In this document: piece after piece, positions 1 to 7,621 of the stretch
How the letters are laid out: the number at the start of each line of letters is the position of its first letter
Numbering within the stretch: the first letter of the stretch is position 1
The notes under the pieces: model-generated
Told to the model about the DNA's origin: nothing
Databases searched by the model: none
What the model saw: only the letters and a program-made list of their open reading frames with translations
NCBI RefSeq assembly: GCF_900143005.1
Contig: NZ_FRCS01000001.1
Span: forward strand, 62,001-126,000
DNA: 64,000 nucleotides
Reading direction: 5' to 3'
Source of the DNA: Cryptosporangium aurantiacum
GTDB taxonomy: Bacteria; Actinomycetota; Actinomycetes; Mycobacteriales; Cryptosporangiaceae
Position numbers and translations under genes: made by a program

Positions 1-857
1 TGCTCGGCGGCGGCGACGTCGGATCCGCGCTGGTCACCGACCCCGGCGTCGACATGGTGAGCCTCACCGGCTCCAGCGAGACCGGACGCGCGGTGATGAG
101 CGGGGCGGTGTCCGGCCTGAAGCGGCTGCACCTGGAGCTCGGCGGCAAGGCGCCGGCGCTGGTCTTCGGCGACGCCGACCTGGAGGAGATGGCCACCGCG
201 GTGGCGCTGGGCGCGACGTACAACACCGGGCAGGACTGCACCGCGGCCACCCGCGTGTACCTGGAGCGTTCGGTCTGGGACGCCGGCGTCGAAGCGTTGC
301 GGGCGGCGCTGGCGCGCGTCCGGGTGGGTGACCCGGCGGGCGCCGAGACCGACATCGGCCCGATGGTGTCCGCGGCCCAGCGGGATCGGGTGCACGGGTT
401 CGTCACGCGGGCGGTCGCCGCGGGTGCCCGGATCGCGACCGGAGGTGTGCTGCCGGAGGGCCGGGGGTTCTACTACCCGCCGACGCTGCTCGTCGACGCC
501 GGGCAGGACAGCGAGATCGTCCAGCGCGAGGTGTTCGGACCGGTGCTCGTCGCGGTGCCCTTCGACTCCGAGGGCGAGGGCATCGCGCTCGCCAACGACA
601 CCCCGTACGGGCTGGCCTCGTCGGTGTGGTCCCGGGACGTGGCGCGTGCGCTGCGGGTCGCCCACCGGCTCGACTTCGGGACGACGTGGGTCAACGATCA
701 CCTGCCGCTGGCGTCCGAGGCTCCGCACGGCGGCATCAAGGCGAGCGGTTTCGGCACCGACATGAGCGAAGGCGCAGTCCAGGAATACACGGTCACCCGC
801 CACGTCATGCTCAAGCACGCCGCCCCCACCCCCCGCGATTCCTTCCGCCCCGCGTAA
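1..857 (+). CDS. Aldehyde dehydrogenase, C-terminal part (gamma-aminobutyraldehyde dehydrogenase-like)
   Basis: NAD(P)-dependent aldehyde oxidation. The gene starts before the window; the frame is open from base 3, so the N-terminal third is missing. Visible motifs in order are the cofactor-domain stretch [10 protein letters not shown], the catalytic glutamate region [12 protein letters not shown], the catalytic cysteine in [11 protein letters not shown], and EVFGPVL followed by [12 protein letters not shown] near the C-terminus. GQDCTAA around the active cysteine is typical of YdcW/PatD-like gamma-aminobutyraldehyde dehydrogenases of putrescine breakdown, but other betaine or semialdehyde dehydrogenases share it, so the substrate is inferred. 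A perfect hairpin follows the stop codon, and the next gene converges on it. Confidence 0.9.
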   Translation, partial: LGGGDVGSALVTDPGVDMVSLTGSSETGRAVMSGAVSGLKRLHLELGGKAPALVFGDADLEEMATAVALGATYNTGQDCTAATRVYLERSVWDAGVEALRAALARVRVGDPAGAETDIGPMVSAAQRDRVHGFVTRAVAAGARIATGGVLPEGRGFYYPPTLLVDAGQDSEIVQREVFGPVLVAVPFDSEGEGIALANDTPYGLASSVWSRDVARALRVAHRLDFGTTWVNDHLPLASEAPHGGIKASGFGTDMSEGAVQEYTVTRHVMLKHAAPTPRDSFRPA

Positions 858-878
858 CCAAGAAAGTTGGCCACTCCT

Positions 879-906
879 CGACGTATCACCGCGAGGTGAT
901 ACGTCG
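879..906. terminator. Hairpin between convergent genes (likely bidirectional terminator)
   Basis: A perfect 12-bp inverted repeat (CGACGTATCACC and its complement) with a GCGA loop lies between two genes that end toward each other, 21 nt after one stop and 8 nt before the other. Neither strand has a strong T-run, so it would be a GC-type or Rho-assisted terminator. Confidence 0.6.
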
Positions 907-914
907 AAAAGCGG

Positions 915-1790
915 TCAGATTTTTAGTGCCCGCCGGAGCTGAGCGCAGAAGGCCCGGAAGCGGACCTCGTTCTTCAAATCCGCGGCGGTGAGATGGAGCA
1001 CCGTCCACCCGCAGGACACGAGCGCGTTCAACCGCGCCCGGTCGAGAACCATCTGATCCGCGTCGCCCACGTGCCACAAGCCGTCGTACTCGACCACGAC
1101 CTTCGCTTCCGGCCACGCGAGGTCGACCCGGGCGACGAATGACCCGCCGGCGACCACCGTGTACTGGGGTATCGGTGGCGGGAACCCGGCGAGGACGATC
1201 TTCAGCCGCGTGCGGGTCTCCTGGGGAGATTCCGCGCGCCCGTCCGCGAGCGTGATGGCCTTCGCGGCGCGGCTGTGCGGGCGAGCGGCCACCCAGGCGT
1301 CCATGGATTCTCGCCGGGGCCGTCGATCGCGGAACAGCATGTCGAGCGCGACCACCGCCTCGATCAGGTCGGGTTCGGATGCGATCTCCCACGCCGTGCG
1401 CTGCGGCACGGTGACCGGGTACGGCTCCGTCAGGAGGTGGCCGGCGGGCAACCACCTCGTCCGGTGGACCTTGACGCCGCGAGGCCGGAAGCGGCAACCC
1501 GCCGGTGCCAGCACGTGTACGGGGTCGCCGAGGGTCCCCAGGAGCTGCCCGTCCAGGCAGGCCGCCGACCGGCCGGTGATCACAGCGCCGGCGGGGACGA
1601 TCAGCGCTGCGGCCTGGCACCGGAGCGCGTAGGAGTCGGGAATCCCGCTGTCCACGTCGACGTCCGGGCATACCCGACGCCACGACTTCCCGCGCAGCTG
1701 GCGCGCGGTCACCTGGCCGCGTTCCACGGCGAGGGAGCCCCGGAACGGTTTCCGGAGCAACTCGGCGGGGCGATGGGGAGAAGGCGGCAT
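915..1790 (-). CDS. DUF559 / Vsr-like endonuclease-fold protein
   Basis: A 291-residue protein of a family abundant in actinobacteria. The N-terminal half resembles AbiEi-type winged-helix domains (FRGSLAVERGQVTARQLRGK, then an alpha/beta region). The C-terminal ~90 residues look like the very-short-patch-repair/DUF559 nuclease fold: a Glu-rich opening (ESPQETRTRLK), ARVDLAWPEAKVVVEYDG with the Asp and Glu expected of a PD-(D/E)xK core, then a His and DRARLNALVSCGWTVL. The chemistry is inferred; no substrate is known for most members. No partner toxin or methylase is adjacent, so a restriction or toxin-antitoxin role is unsupported. The start is uncertain because no Shine-Dalgarno precedes the ATG. 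Confidence 0.75.
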   Translation of the reverse strand: MPPSPHRPAELLRKPFRGSLAVERGQVTARQLRGKSWRRVCPDVDVDSGIPDSYALRCQAAALIVPAGAVITGRSAACLDGQLLGTLGDPVHVLAPAGCRFRPRGVKVHRTRWLPAGHLLTEPYPVTVPQRTAWEIASEPDLIEAVVALDMLFRDRRPRRESMDAWVAARPHSRAAKAITLADGRAESPQETRTRLKIVLAGFPPPIPQYTVVAGGSFVARVDLAWPEAKVVVEYDGLWHVGDADQMVLDRARLNALVSCGWTVLHLTAADLKNEVRFRAFCAQLRRALKI

Positions 1791-1904
1791 ACGTTCACGA
1801 TGGCGCCACGCGCCGGTAGTTCCCGGCGCTGTCCACAGGCGGCAGTGGCGTGGGGCGAGGTCACCACCGCTCAGTTCCAGATCATCCGGTCGGATGATCC
1901 GGGC

Positions 1905-2165
1905 TCAGCGGGACGTGATTTGGCGCTTCCGTGAACGGTGCGCGTTGGAGGTCGGCCGTGGAGGGTCGGCAGAGGCGAGGACCGCGGGAAGTTCCCGGAG
2001 AATGCGCACGCGCTGCTCTGGGTCGGAGTCTTGTAGCGCCATCCGGGCCAGCCGCTCTCGCTCTCGACATCTGACCCAAGTGATGCCGAATCTCGCCAAC
2101 GCGATGACGACCATCGCTCCGCCGGAGAGCGATGCCGTGTGTAACGCGATGTCTGTGACATCCAT
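1905..2165 (-). CDS. Small hypothetical membrane protein
   Basis: 86 residues, not recognised as a named family. One probable transmembrane segment lies near the N-terminus (about residues 14-31, LSGGAMVVIALARFGITWV). An amphipathic, charged segment follows (RCRERERLARMALQDSDPEQRVRILRELPAVL), and the tail is basic. This layout, with a DPEQR-type helix after a single helix, recurs in short actinobacterial proteins of unknown role. An AAAGG Shine-Dalgarno about 11 nt before the ATG supports translation. It stands alone between DUF559 and the marR gene; the 277 bp upstream contain no other gene I can support. Confidence 0.5.
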   Translation of the reverse strand: MDVTDIALHTASLSGGAMVVIALARFGITWVRCRERERLARMALQDSDPEQRVRILRELPAVLASADPPRPTSNAHRSRKRQITSR

Positions 2166-2442
2166 CGGCCCGGAGCCTTTCGTCGCTCACGGACCAGACG
2201 GGCACTGCGACTCAGCCCGACCAGTCCAATGGACAACTGATCAAGCTGAGCCCGCCAACATCGGTGCTCAGACCTTGCGCTCGGCAGTGGCGGCTGACCA
2301 CCCGTCGCTCTCCCCAGAGTCACCTCAGCTCTTGTTGGCGAGCTGAAGCCCCATACGACGTCCTGCCAAGCGCCGCGAGCGAACAAACACAGGGTAAACC
2401 TTTTCGTGGCGCATGGGGGGCGGCGACGAGCCGTAAGTCCCT

Positions 2443-2874
2443 TCAGGGGAGCCAGGACTCGTCGTCGGTGACGTGGGCCAGGACGCCCTGGAGCAGGCGA
2501 CGGAGTGTCTCTGCCGCGGCGGGTGACACCCCCTCGAAGAACTCCTCCTCCGCATCCTGCAAAACCCGGCGCAGGCGAGGAAGACGCCGCACCGCCTGGG
2601 GCGTCAGCGCCAGCCGACGCGTCCGGCCGGTTGCCCCGGGTGCCCGCACCAGGTAGCCGGCGCGCTCGAGGCCGCCGATCATCTCGTGCAGCGTCTGGCG
2701 CGAGACGTCCAACTGCCGCGCCAGCTCCGACGTCGTCAGCTCGGGCTCGAGATCGAGCTGGGCCAGCAGCCCGTACTGCCGCGTGGTGAGCCCGTACGGC
2801 CGCAGGGCGGCGTCGGAATAGCGGGTGGCGAGCGCACCGGCGTGCGCGAGCAAATACGCGAGTGGATGTCTCAC
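2443..2874 (-). CDS. MarR-family transcriptional regulator
   Basis: 143 residues, the usual MarR length. The winged helix-turn-helix occupies roughly residues 30-95 (GLLAQLDLEPELTTSELARQLDVSRQTLHEMIGGLERAGYLVR), with the wing in GRTRRLALTPQA, flanked by dimerisation helices. It is divergent from a DrrAB-type ABC exporter, so it is probably the repressor of that exporter and of itself. The start is GTG, and its AGGA ribosome site lies inside an inverted repeat that overlaps the start codon, which fits autorepression. The ligand is unknown but likely a hydrophobic or phenolic compound. Confidence 0.88.
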   Translation of the reverse strand: MRHPLAYLLAHAGALATRYSDAALRPYGLTTRQYGLLAQLDLEPELTTSELARQLDVSRQTLHEMIGGLERAGYLVRAPGATGRTRRLALTPQAVRRLPRLRRVLQDAEEEFFEGVSPAAAETLRRLLQGVLAHVTDDESWLP

Positions 2875-2893
2875 AGTCAGGGATCCTGACAGT
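2873..2893. promoter_or_regulatory. Candidate MarR operator
   Basis: An inverted repeat ACAGTCAGG-GAT-CCTGACAGT with 9-bp arms and one mismatch covers the start codon and ribosome site of marR and faces the ABC transporter. The geometry (short spacer, ~21 bp) is typical of MarR dimer sites. Binding is inferred. Confidence 0.5.
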
Positions 2894-3007
2894 TATGTGA
2901 TATGTAGGCCTACGCTTCTCGAGCTTCCGGCGCCGGAAAGCCGACCAAATCCGCACCAAGCCGTCTCGAACGGCGGCTCCCGCATGCCCAAAACACGGAG
3001 GTTCCGC

Positions 3008-3757
3008 ATGATCCACGCGCGTGGCCTGACACGACATTTCCGGCTACGGCGAGGGCAGATCGTCGAGGCCGTCCGCGGCATCGACCTCGACGTAGCGCCA
3101 GGAGAACTCGTCGCGTTCCTCGGCCCGAACGGCGCCGGCAAGTCGACGACGCTCCGCATGCTCACCACGCTGCTCCCGCCGACCGCGGGAACGGCCACCG
3201 TCGCCGGATACGACGTCCGGACCGACCCGGCCGAAGCGCGCCGCCGGATCGGCTACATCGGACAGGGACACGGTGCCGGCGACTACTTCCGGGTACGGGA
3301 CGAACTCGTCACCCAGGGGCGGCTCTACGGGCTGACCAGGACAGAAGCCGGCGAGAGGGCGGACCAGCTCCTCGCGGTCCTCGACCTCGAATCGCTCGCG
3401 AAGAGGACGGTGTCCACGCTCTCCGGTGGGCAGCGGCGGCGCCTGGACATCGCGATCGGGCTCATTCATCGTCCACCGTTGTTGTTCTTGGACGAGCCGT
3501 CGACCGGCCTGGACCCGCAGAACCGGGCGAACCTCGCCGAGGTCATCCGGCGTCTGCACGCCGAGTTCGCGACCACGATCTTCCTGACCACCCACTACCT
3601 GGAAGAAGCGGACGCGCTCGCGGACCGGGTCATCGTCATCGACGGCGGCCGAGTCATCGCGGACGACAGCCCGATGACGCTCAAGGCGGAACACGACCGA
3701 ACCACCCTCGACGGCGTCTTTCTGGCGCTCACCGGAAGGAGCCTTCGGGATGAGTGA
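3008..3757 (+). CDS. ABC transporter ATP-binding protein, DrrA-like
   Basis: 249 residues, cytoplasmic ATPase of an ABC-2 type exporter. Walker A is GPNGAGKST (residues 39-47), the signature is LSGGQ (~138-142), Walker B is LLFLDEPSTGLDP (~157-169), and the H-loop is TTHY. The family exports antibiotics such as daunorubicin or other lipophilic compounds. The start was set at the ATG preceded by GGAGG at 6 nt; the reading frame is open further upstream, but that part would run through the regulator's control region. The gene overlaps the permease gene by 8 nt and is divergent from marR, so exporter production is likely repressed until an inducer is present. Confidence 0.92.
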   Translation: MIHARGLTRHFRLRRGQIVEAVRGIDLDVAPGELVAFLGPNGAGKSTTLRMLTTLLPPTAGTATVAGYDVRTDPAEARRRIGYIGQGHGAGDYFRVRDELVTQGRLYGLTRTEAGERADQLLAVLDLESLAKRTVSTLSGGQRRRLDIAIGLIHRPPLLFLDEPSTGLDPQNRANLAEVIRRLHAEFATTIFLTTHYLEEADALADRVIVIDGGRVIADDSPMTLKAEHDRTTLDGVFLALTGRSLRDE

Positions 3758-4505
3758 GATCTCCGCCGCGACGACGATTTTCACCAGGGAAATCGTGCCG
3801 GTTCTGCGTAACCCGTTCGGCCTGCTGTTCACGATCGCGCAGCCGCTGGTGTTCCTGCTGCTGTTCGGCCCGCTGCTCACCGACGTTCCGGGGACCGGGG
3901 ACGAGTCGCCGTGGCAGTGGTTCGTGCCGGGGATCCTCGTGATGACCGGTTTGTTCGCCACCGCCGGCGCCGGATACGCGGTGCAGACCGAGCTGTCCGG
4001 CGGGTCGATGGAACGGATCCTCGTGACGCCGGTCAGCCGGGCGTCGATCCTCACCGGCAAGACGATGAAGGAGGTGTTCTCGCTGCTGGTCCAGGCGGTG
4101 ATGATCGTCCTGGTGGCAATACCGTTCGGGTTCCGGTTGTACCCGTTGGAGGTGCTGGCGGGTCTGGCGCTGCTCAGCCTGACCGGGATCGGACTCGGTT
4201 CGCTGGCGATCGCACTGGCGGTCGTGATGCGCAAGCAGCAGGAAGCGTTCTGGGCCGCACACCAGTTCTTCCTGTTCCCGCTGGTGTTGCTGTCCGGGGT
4301 GTTGCTGCCGGTGGACCAGGCGCCGGGATGGCTGGAGACCGCGAGCCGGCTCAACCCCCTGACCTACCTGGTCGAGGCGGAGCGGGCGTTGTTCGCCGGT
4401 GAGTTCCTGCACTCGTCCGTACTCTGGGGCACCATCGGCGCGGGGGTCACGGCAGTGATCGGCCTCGTCGTCGGCACCCGCACGATGCGCACCGCAACCC
4501 TGTAG
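3750..4505 (+). CDS. ABC-2 type transporter permease, DrrB-like
   Basis: 251 residues with about six hydrophobic segments (for example PFGLLFTIAQPLVFLLLFGPLL, WFVPGILVMTGLFATAGAGY, and VLAGLALLSLTGIGLGSLAI). The conserved ABC-2 pattern GGSMERILVTPVSRASILTGKT lies in the cytoplasmic coupling region, and the C-terminal part carries LNPLTYLVEAERALF. It forms the membrane channel for the ATPase encoded just upstream. The 8-nt overlap with that gene implies translational coupling and fixed stoichiometry. A strong hairpin follows the stop codon. Confidence 0.92.
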   Translation: MSEISAATTIFTREIVPVLRNPFGLLFTIAQPLVFLLLFGPLLTDVPGTGDESPWQWFVPGILVMTGLFATAGAGYAVQTELSGGSMERILVTPVSRASILTGKTMKEVFSLLVQAVMIVLVAIPFGFRLYPLEVLAGLALLSLTGIGLGSLAIALAVVMRKQQEAFWAAHQFFLFPLVLLSGVLLPVDQAPGWLETASRLNPLTYLVEAERALFAGEFLHSSVLWGTIGAGVTAVIGLVVGTRTMRTATL

Positions 4506-4508
4506 AGC

Positions 4509-4539
4509 GTGGGGGCCGGTGACCAACGCCGGCCCCCAC
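4509..4539. terminator. Bidirectional terminator hairpin
   Basis: A perfect 11-bp stem (GTGGGGGCCGG / CCGGCCCCCAC) with a 9-nt loop fills the 38-bp gap between the convergent ABC permease and dioxygenase genes. There is no T-run, as is usual for high-GC actinobacteria. Confidence 0.7.
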
Positions 4540-4543
4540 CACC

Positions 4544-5473
4544 TCACATCGGGGGAGCGACGAAGAGGCCGCGGTCCACGTCGTTGAACGACTCCTTGGC
4601 CACCAGCTCGTTCATCGGGTTGGCCGTGCCCCACTGGTCGGTGACCTCGGGCTCCGAGAAGTCGTAGATGTGCGGGTGCCAGGTGTCCTCGTCGAGCAGC
4701 TCGAGCTCGGTCGTGTACTCGATCGTGTTGCCGTGCGGGTCGAAGAAGTACGAGAACGTGTTGTCCCCGGCCATGTGGCGCCCCGGGCCCCAGATCTTGC
4801 GGACGCCCGCGCGCATGAGCCGCCCGGTGCCGAACATGTACTCGTCGATGCCGCGCATCTCGAACGACGCGTGGTGCAGCGACGCGTGCGGGCCCTGCGC
4901 GATCGCCAGGCTGTGGTGCTGCGGGTTGCAGCGCATGAAGTACATGACGTCGCCGATGTGCGGGTGCGACAGCGTGTCCGACAGCGCGAACGACAGGTGC
5001 TCGGTGTACCAGTCCCGGGTCGCCGACGCGTTCGGCGAGTTCAGCACGACGTGCGAGAGCCGCACCGGGATCGCCTCGCGCTCCTCGATCTTGCGGTGCG
5101 CGCGAGCCGAGACGTCCGCGGAGATCTCGATCGTCCGGCCGTCGATGTCGAAGAACCGGAAGCCGTAGCCGCCGCCGGGGGTGTCGATCTTGCCCGGCTC
5201 GGAGATCAGCCGGGACCCCAGTGAGGCGGCCAGCGTGTCCACATCGGCCGGTGTGGCGACCCCGAACGAGACCAGGTCCAGCCGCTTCTCCTCGGCCTTC
5301 CGGATCCGCACGATGTACTGCTCCGGCGACCCTTCGGCGGCGAGGAACACCACGCCGCTGTCGTCGGCGACCCGGGTGAGCCCCCACAGGTCCTCGTAGA
5401 ACGTGACCTGCTTGTCGAAGTCCGGCACCGCCAGGTCGACGTGGCGCAGGTGGGTGATCAGCCGATCAGGCAT
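4544..5473 (-). CDS. Extradiol ring-cleavage dioxygenase (VOC superfamily)
   Basis: 309 residues with two vicinal-oxygen-chelate halves, as in catechol 2,3-dioxygenase and 2,3-dihydroxybiphenyl 1,2-dioxygenase. The likely Fe(II) ligands sit in the second half: His141 (RLSHVVL), His200 or 201 (SLHHASFEM) and Glu252 (GNTIEYTTE), with spacing close to the BphC type. It should open a catechol-like ring next to its two hydroxyls. The start was chosen at the ATG preceded by GGAGG. The gene overlaps the upstream FAH-family gene by 8 nt, so the two are one transcription unit, with a LysR regulator divergent from them. The natural substrate cannot be read from the sequence. Confidence 0.88.
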   Translation of the reverse strand: MPDRLITHLRHVDLAVPDFDKQVTFYEDLWGLTRVADDSGVVFLAAEGSPEQYIVRIRKAEEKRLDLVSFGVATPADVDTLAASLGSRLISEPGKIDTPGGGYGFRFFDIDGRTIEISADVSARAHRKIEEREAIPVRLSHVVLNSPNASATRDWYTEHLSFALSDTLSHPHIGDVMYFMRCNPQHHSLAIAQGPHASLHHASFEMRGIDEYMFGTGRLMRAGVRKIWGPGRHMAGDNTFSYFFDPHGNTIEYTTELELLDEDTWHPHIYDFSEPEVTDQWGTANPMNELVAKESFNDVDRGLFVAPPM

Positions 5474-6437
5474 CGGTGCCTCCAAGGGATACGCACCGGG
5501 TGCGCTGCGCGCCAAGCCCGGTGATGGTTCCGTCCATGACGTCGCCGGCACGCAGAAGTCGTCCCCAGTGGGCGCCGTTGCCGGCCGGACTCCCGGTGAG
5601 CACCAGGTCGCCCGGGTTGAGCGTGGTGATCTGCGACGCGGCCGCGACGAGCGCGGCTACGCCGAAAATCATGTCCTTCGTCGACTCGTCCTGCATCGGC
5701 TCCCCGTTCAAACGAAGCGTGATGCGGACGTCGTCCGGGGCGCCGAACAGCGGCGCGGGCACCAGCCACGGGCCGGTCGGCAGGAAACCGGGCGCGTTCT
5801 TCGCCCGGAACCAGTCGGTGCCGATCTCCGGCATGTCGCGCCGGAACACCAGGTCACGAGTCGTGAGGTCGTTGACGATCGTGTAGCCGGCGACGTGGTC
5901 GAGCGCGTCGGCGCGGTCGACCCGGAACGCCGGTTTGCCGATCACCGCGGCCAGTTCGAGCTCCCAATCGTGCTGGTCGCTGTACGGCGGGAGCACGACG
6001 TCGTCGTACGGGCCGGTCACCGCGGAGGGGAGCCCCAGGAACAGGTAGGGCGTCCCGCTCTCGGCCCGGCGGTCCATCATGGCCCCGATCTCGGCCCGGT
6101 GTTCGTCGATCGGCCGGGGGTCGTCGGCGGCGCGGTGGGCGATCGCCAGGTCGATGACGTGCGTCCGGTAGTTCGCGCCGCACTGGAAGATCTGCCCCGG
6201 CTCGACCGGGGCGTGAACGGTCAGGCCTTCCAGCGGCTGCCAGGCCTGCGTCGGGTCCTCGGCCAGCGTGGTGAGCAGCGGATACGCGGTCTCCCACTGT
6301 TGGAGGACGGCTCGCACTGACGGAGCGACGAAGGACAGGTCCAAGACGCGGTCGTCCACGACCAGGGCCGGGAACGGGCGGCCGGCCGCGCTCACCGTGC
6401 CCAGCGCGAGAACCCCTGGTTGCAGGAGCGTGTCCAT
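5466..6437 (-). CDS. Fumarylacetoacetate hydrolase family protein
   Basis: 323 residues of the FAH superfamily, which hydrolyses, decarboxylates or isomerises 2-oxo-acid products of ring cleavage. Metal-binding acidic residues are visible in HDWELELAAVIG (about residues 156-168). FLGLPSAVTGPYDDV and the C-terminal LNPGDLVLTGSPAG are family marks, though here the end reads NGAHWGRLLRAGD rather than the commoner VG. The start is the ATG with GAGGGG upstream. It is first in a two-gene unit with the extradiol dioxygenase, so it probably processes that enzyme's ring-opened product. The exact reaction (hydrolase, isomerase or decarboxylase) is open. Confidence 0.87.
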   Translation of the reverse strand: MDTLLQPGVLALGTVSAAGRPFPALVVDDRVLDLSFVAPSVRAVLQQWETAYPLLTTLAEDPTQAWQPLEGLTVHAPVEPGQIFQCGANYRTHVIDLAIAHRAADDPRPIDEHRAEIGAMMDRRAESGTPYLFLGLPSAVTGPYDDVVLPPYSDQHDWELELAAVIGKPAFRVDRADALDHVAGYTIVNDLTTRDLVFRRDMPEIGTDWFRAKNAPGFLPTGPWLVPAPLFGAPDDVRITLRLNGEPMQDESTKDMIFGVAALVAAASQITTLNPGDLVLTGSPAGNGAHWGRLLRAGDVMDGTITGLGAQRTRCVSLGGTDA

Positions 6438-6468
6438 GGCGTTTCCCCTCGACGGATTGACCCTCACT

Positions 6469-6488
6469 ATGCGAGCCTCGTCACGCAT
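6469..6488. promoter_or_regulatory. Candidate LysR-type operator
   Basis: ATGCG-N10-CGCAT lies between the divergent FAH/dioxygenase unit and the lysR gene. Partial dyads of about this size with a T-N11-A character are usual recognition sites for LysR regulators. It was found by eye and is untested. Confidence 0.35.
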
Positions 6489-6530
6489 GAAGGAAATCGA
6501 TAATCAGCATGGGGGTCATAGGTGGCATCG

Positions 6531-7451
6531 ATGCAGGGTCGGGTCAATCTGTCAGGACTGGACCTGAATCTGCTCGTCGCCCTCAACGCGCTGATCGAAG
6601 AGCAGAACGTGACGCGAGCGGGGGAGCGCGTCGGCCTCACCCAGCCCGCGATGAGCGCCGCGCTGGCCCGGCTCCGGCGCCATTTCGGCGACGAGCTGAT
6701 GGTGCGCCACGGAAACCGCTACGAGCTGACACCGCTCGGCGCCGCGCTGCGGCACCGCGCCGAGCTCGCGGTCGCCGCCGTCGAGCGGGTGTTCGGCGCG
6801 CAGCCCGACTTCGACCCGCTCACCGCGGAGCGCGAGTTCACGGTGCTGCTCAGCGACTACGCGCTGATGGTCCTCGGGCCGATCCTCGCCAACCTGCTGG
6901 AAACGCGCGCGCCGCGCGTCCGGCTGCGCCTGGAGCCGCACGGCCCGACCGCGATCGACGACGCCGAGACGACGCTGCGCGGCGTCGACCTCCTGCTGCT
7001 GCCGCACGGTTTTGTCAGCGGTTACCCGTCCCAGGACCTCTACCGCGACGGGTGGGTGTGCGTCGTGGCCGCCGACAACGACGCGATCGGCGAGGCGCTG
7101 ACCGCCGAGCAGCTCCGGACGCTGCCCTGGATCACCCAGTACCACCGCCCGACCGCGGCCACCACCGCCGACCGGCAGCTCGCGCTGCTCGGCTTCGAGC
7201 ACCGCGTCGACCTGGTGATCGAGAGTTTCCTGCCGCTGCCGTTCCTGCTGGCGGGCACCCGCCGGATCGCGCTGATCCAGCGGCGGCTCGCCGAGCGGCT
7301 CGCCCCGGCGGCTGGCGTCCGGGTGCTGCCCTGCCCGATCGAGGTCACCGACCTCGTCGAGGCCGCGTGGTGGCACCCGTTGCACGCGACGGACCCCGCC
7401 CATCAGTGGTTGCGCTCCCTCTTCGCGGACGCCGCGGCGACGCTGAAGTGA
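6531..7451 (+). CDS. LysR-family transcriptional regulator
   Basis: About 306 residues. The N-terminal winged helix-turn-helix (LDLNLLVALNALIEEQNVTRAGERVGLTQPAMSAALARLRRHFGDELM, split here only for naming) is of the NodD/LinR subgroup, and the periplasmic-binding-type effector domain follows. Divergence from the FAH and extradiol dioxygenase genes makes it their likely activator, with an aromatic intermediate as inducer. The start is the ATG preceded by AGGTGG at 5 nt; a GTG nine bases earlier, preceded by GGGGG, is an alternative. Confidence 0.9.
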   Translation: MQGRVNLSGLDLNLLVALNALIEEQNVTRAGERVGLTQPAMSAALARLRRHFGDELMVRHGNRYELTPLGAALRHRAELAVAAVERVFGAQPDFDPLTAEREFTVLLSDYALMVLGPILANLLETRAPRVRLRLEPHGPTAIDDAETTLRGVDLLLLPHGFVSGYPSQDLYRDGWVCVVAADNDAIGEALTAEQLRTLPWITQYHRPTAATTADRQLALLGFEHRVDLVIESFLPLPFLLAGTRRIALIQRRLAERLAPAAGVRVLPCPIEVTDLVEAAWWHPLHATDPAHQWLRSLFADAAATLK

Positions 7452-7621
7452 GTCCATCCAGCCGGTTGATCCGAGCTATGTGAAGTTCTGATTTCCGGCG
7501 GAGCAGTGGCGGCTGCTTCCATGGCGTCCAGCCGTGACGCGGGTCACCGAACCGGTCGGCTGTCTTCCTCTTCCTCGTGGCAACCCGGTCGGGTCGCCGC
7601 TGTCGCAAAGGTGCGCTGCCC

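Noticed and set aside
915-2165. DUF559 gene and small membrane gene as a toxin-antitoxin or defence pair
   Set aside because: Both are on the same strand but 114 bp apart, with no coupling, no toxin fold and no methylase. DUF559 proteins are common singletons in actinobacteria.
3729-5387. Long minus-strand frame over the ABC permease and dioxygenase
   Set aside because: It crosses two well-supported genes and a terminator hairpin; Arg/Gly/His-rich noise.
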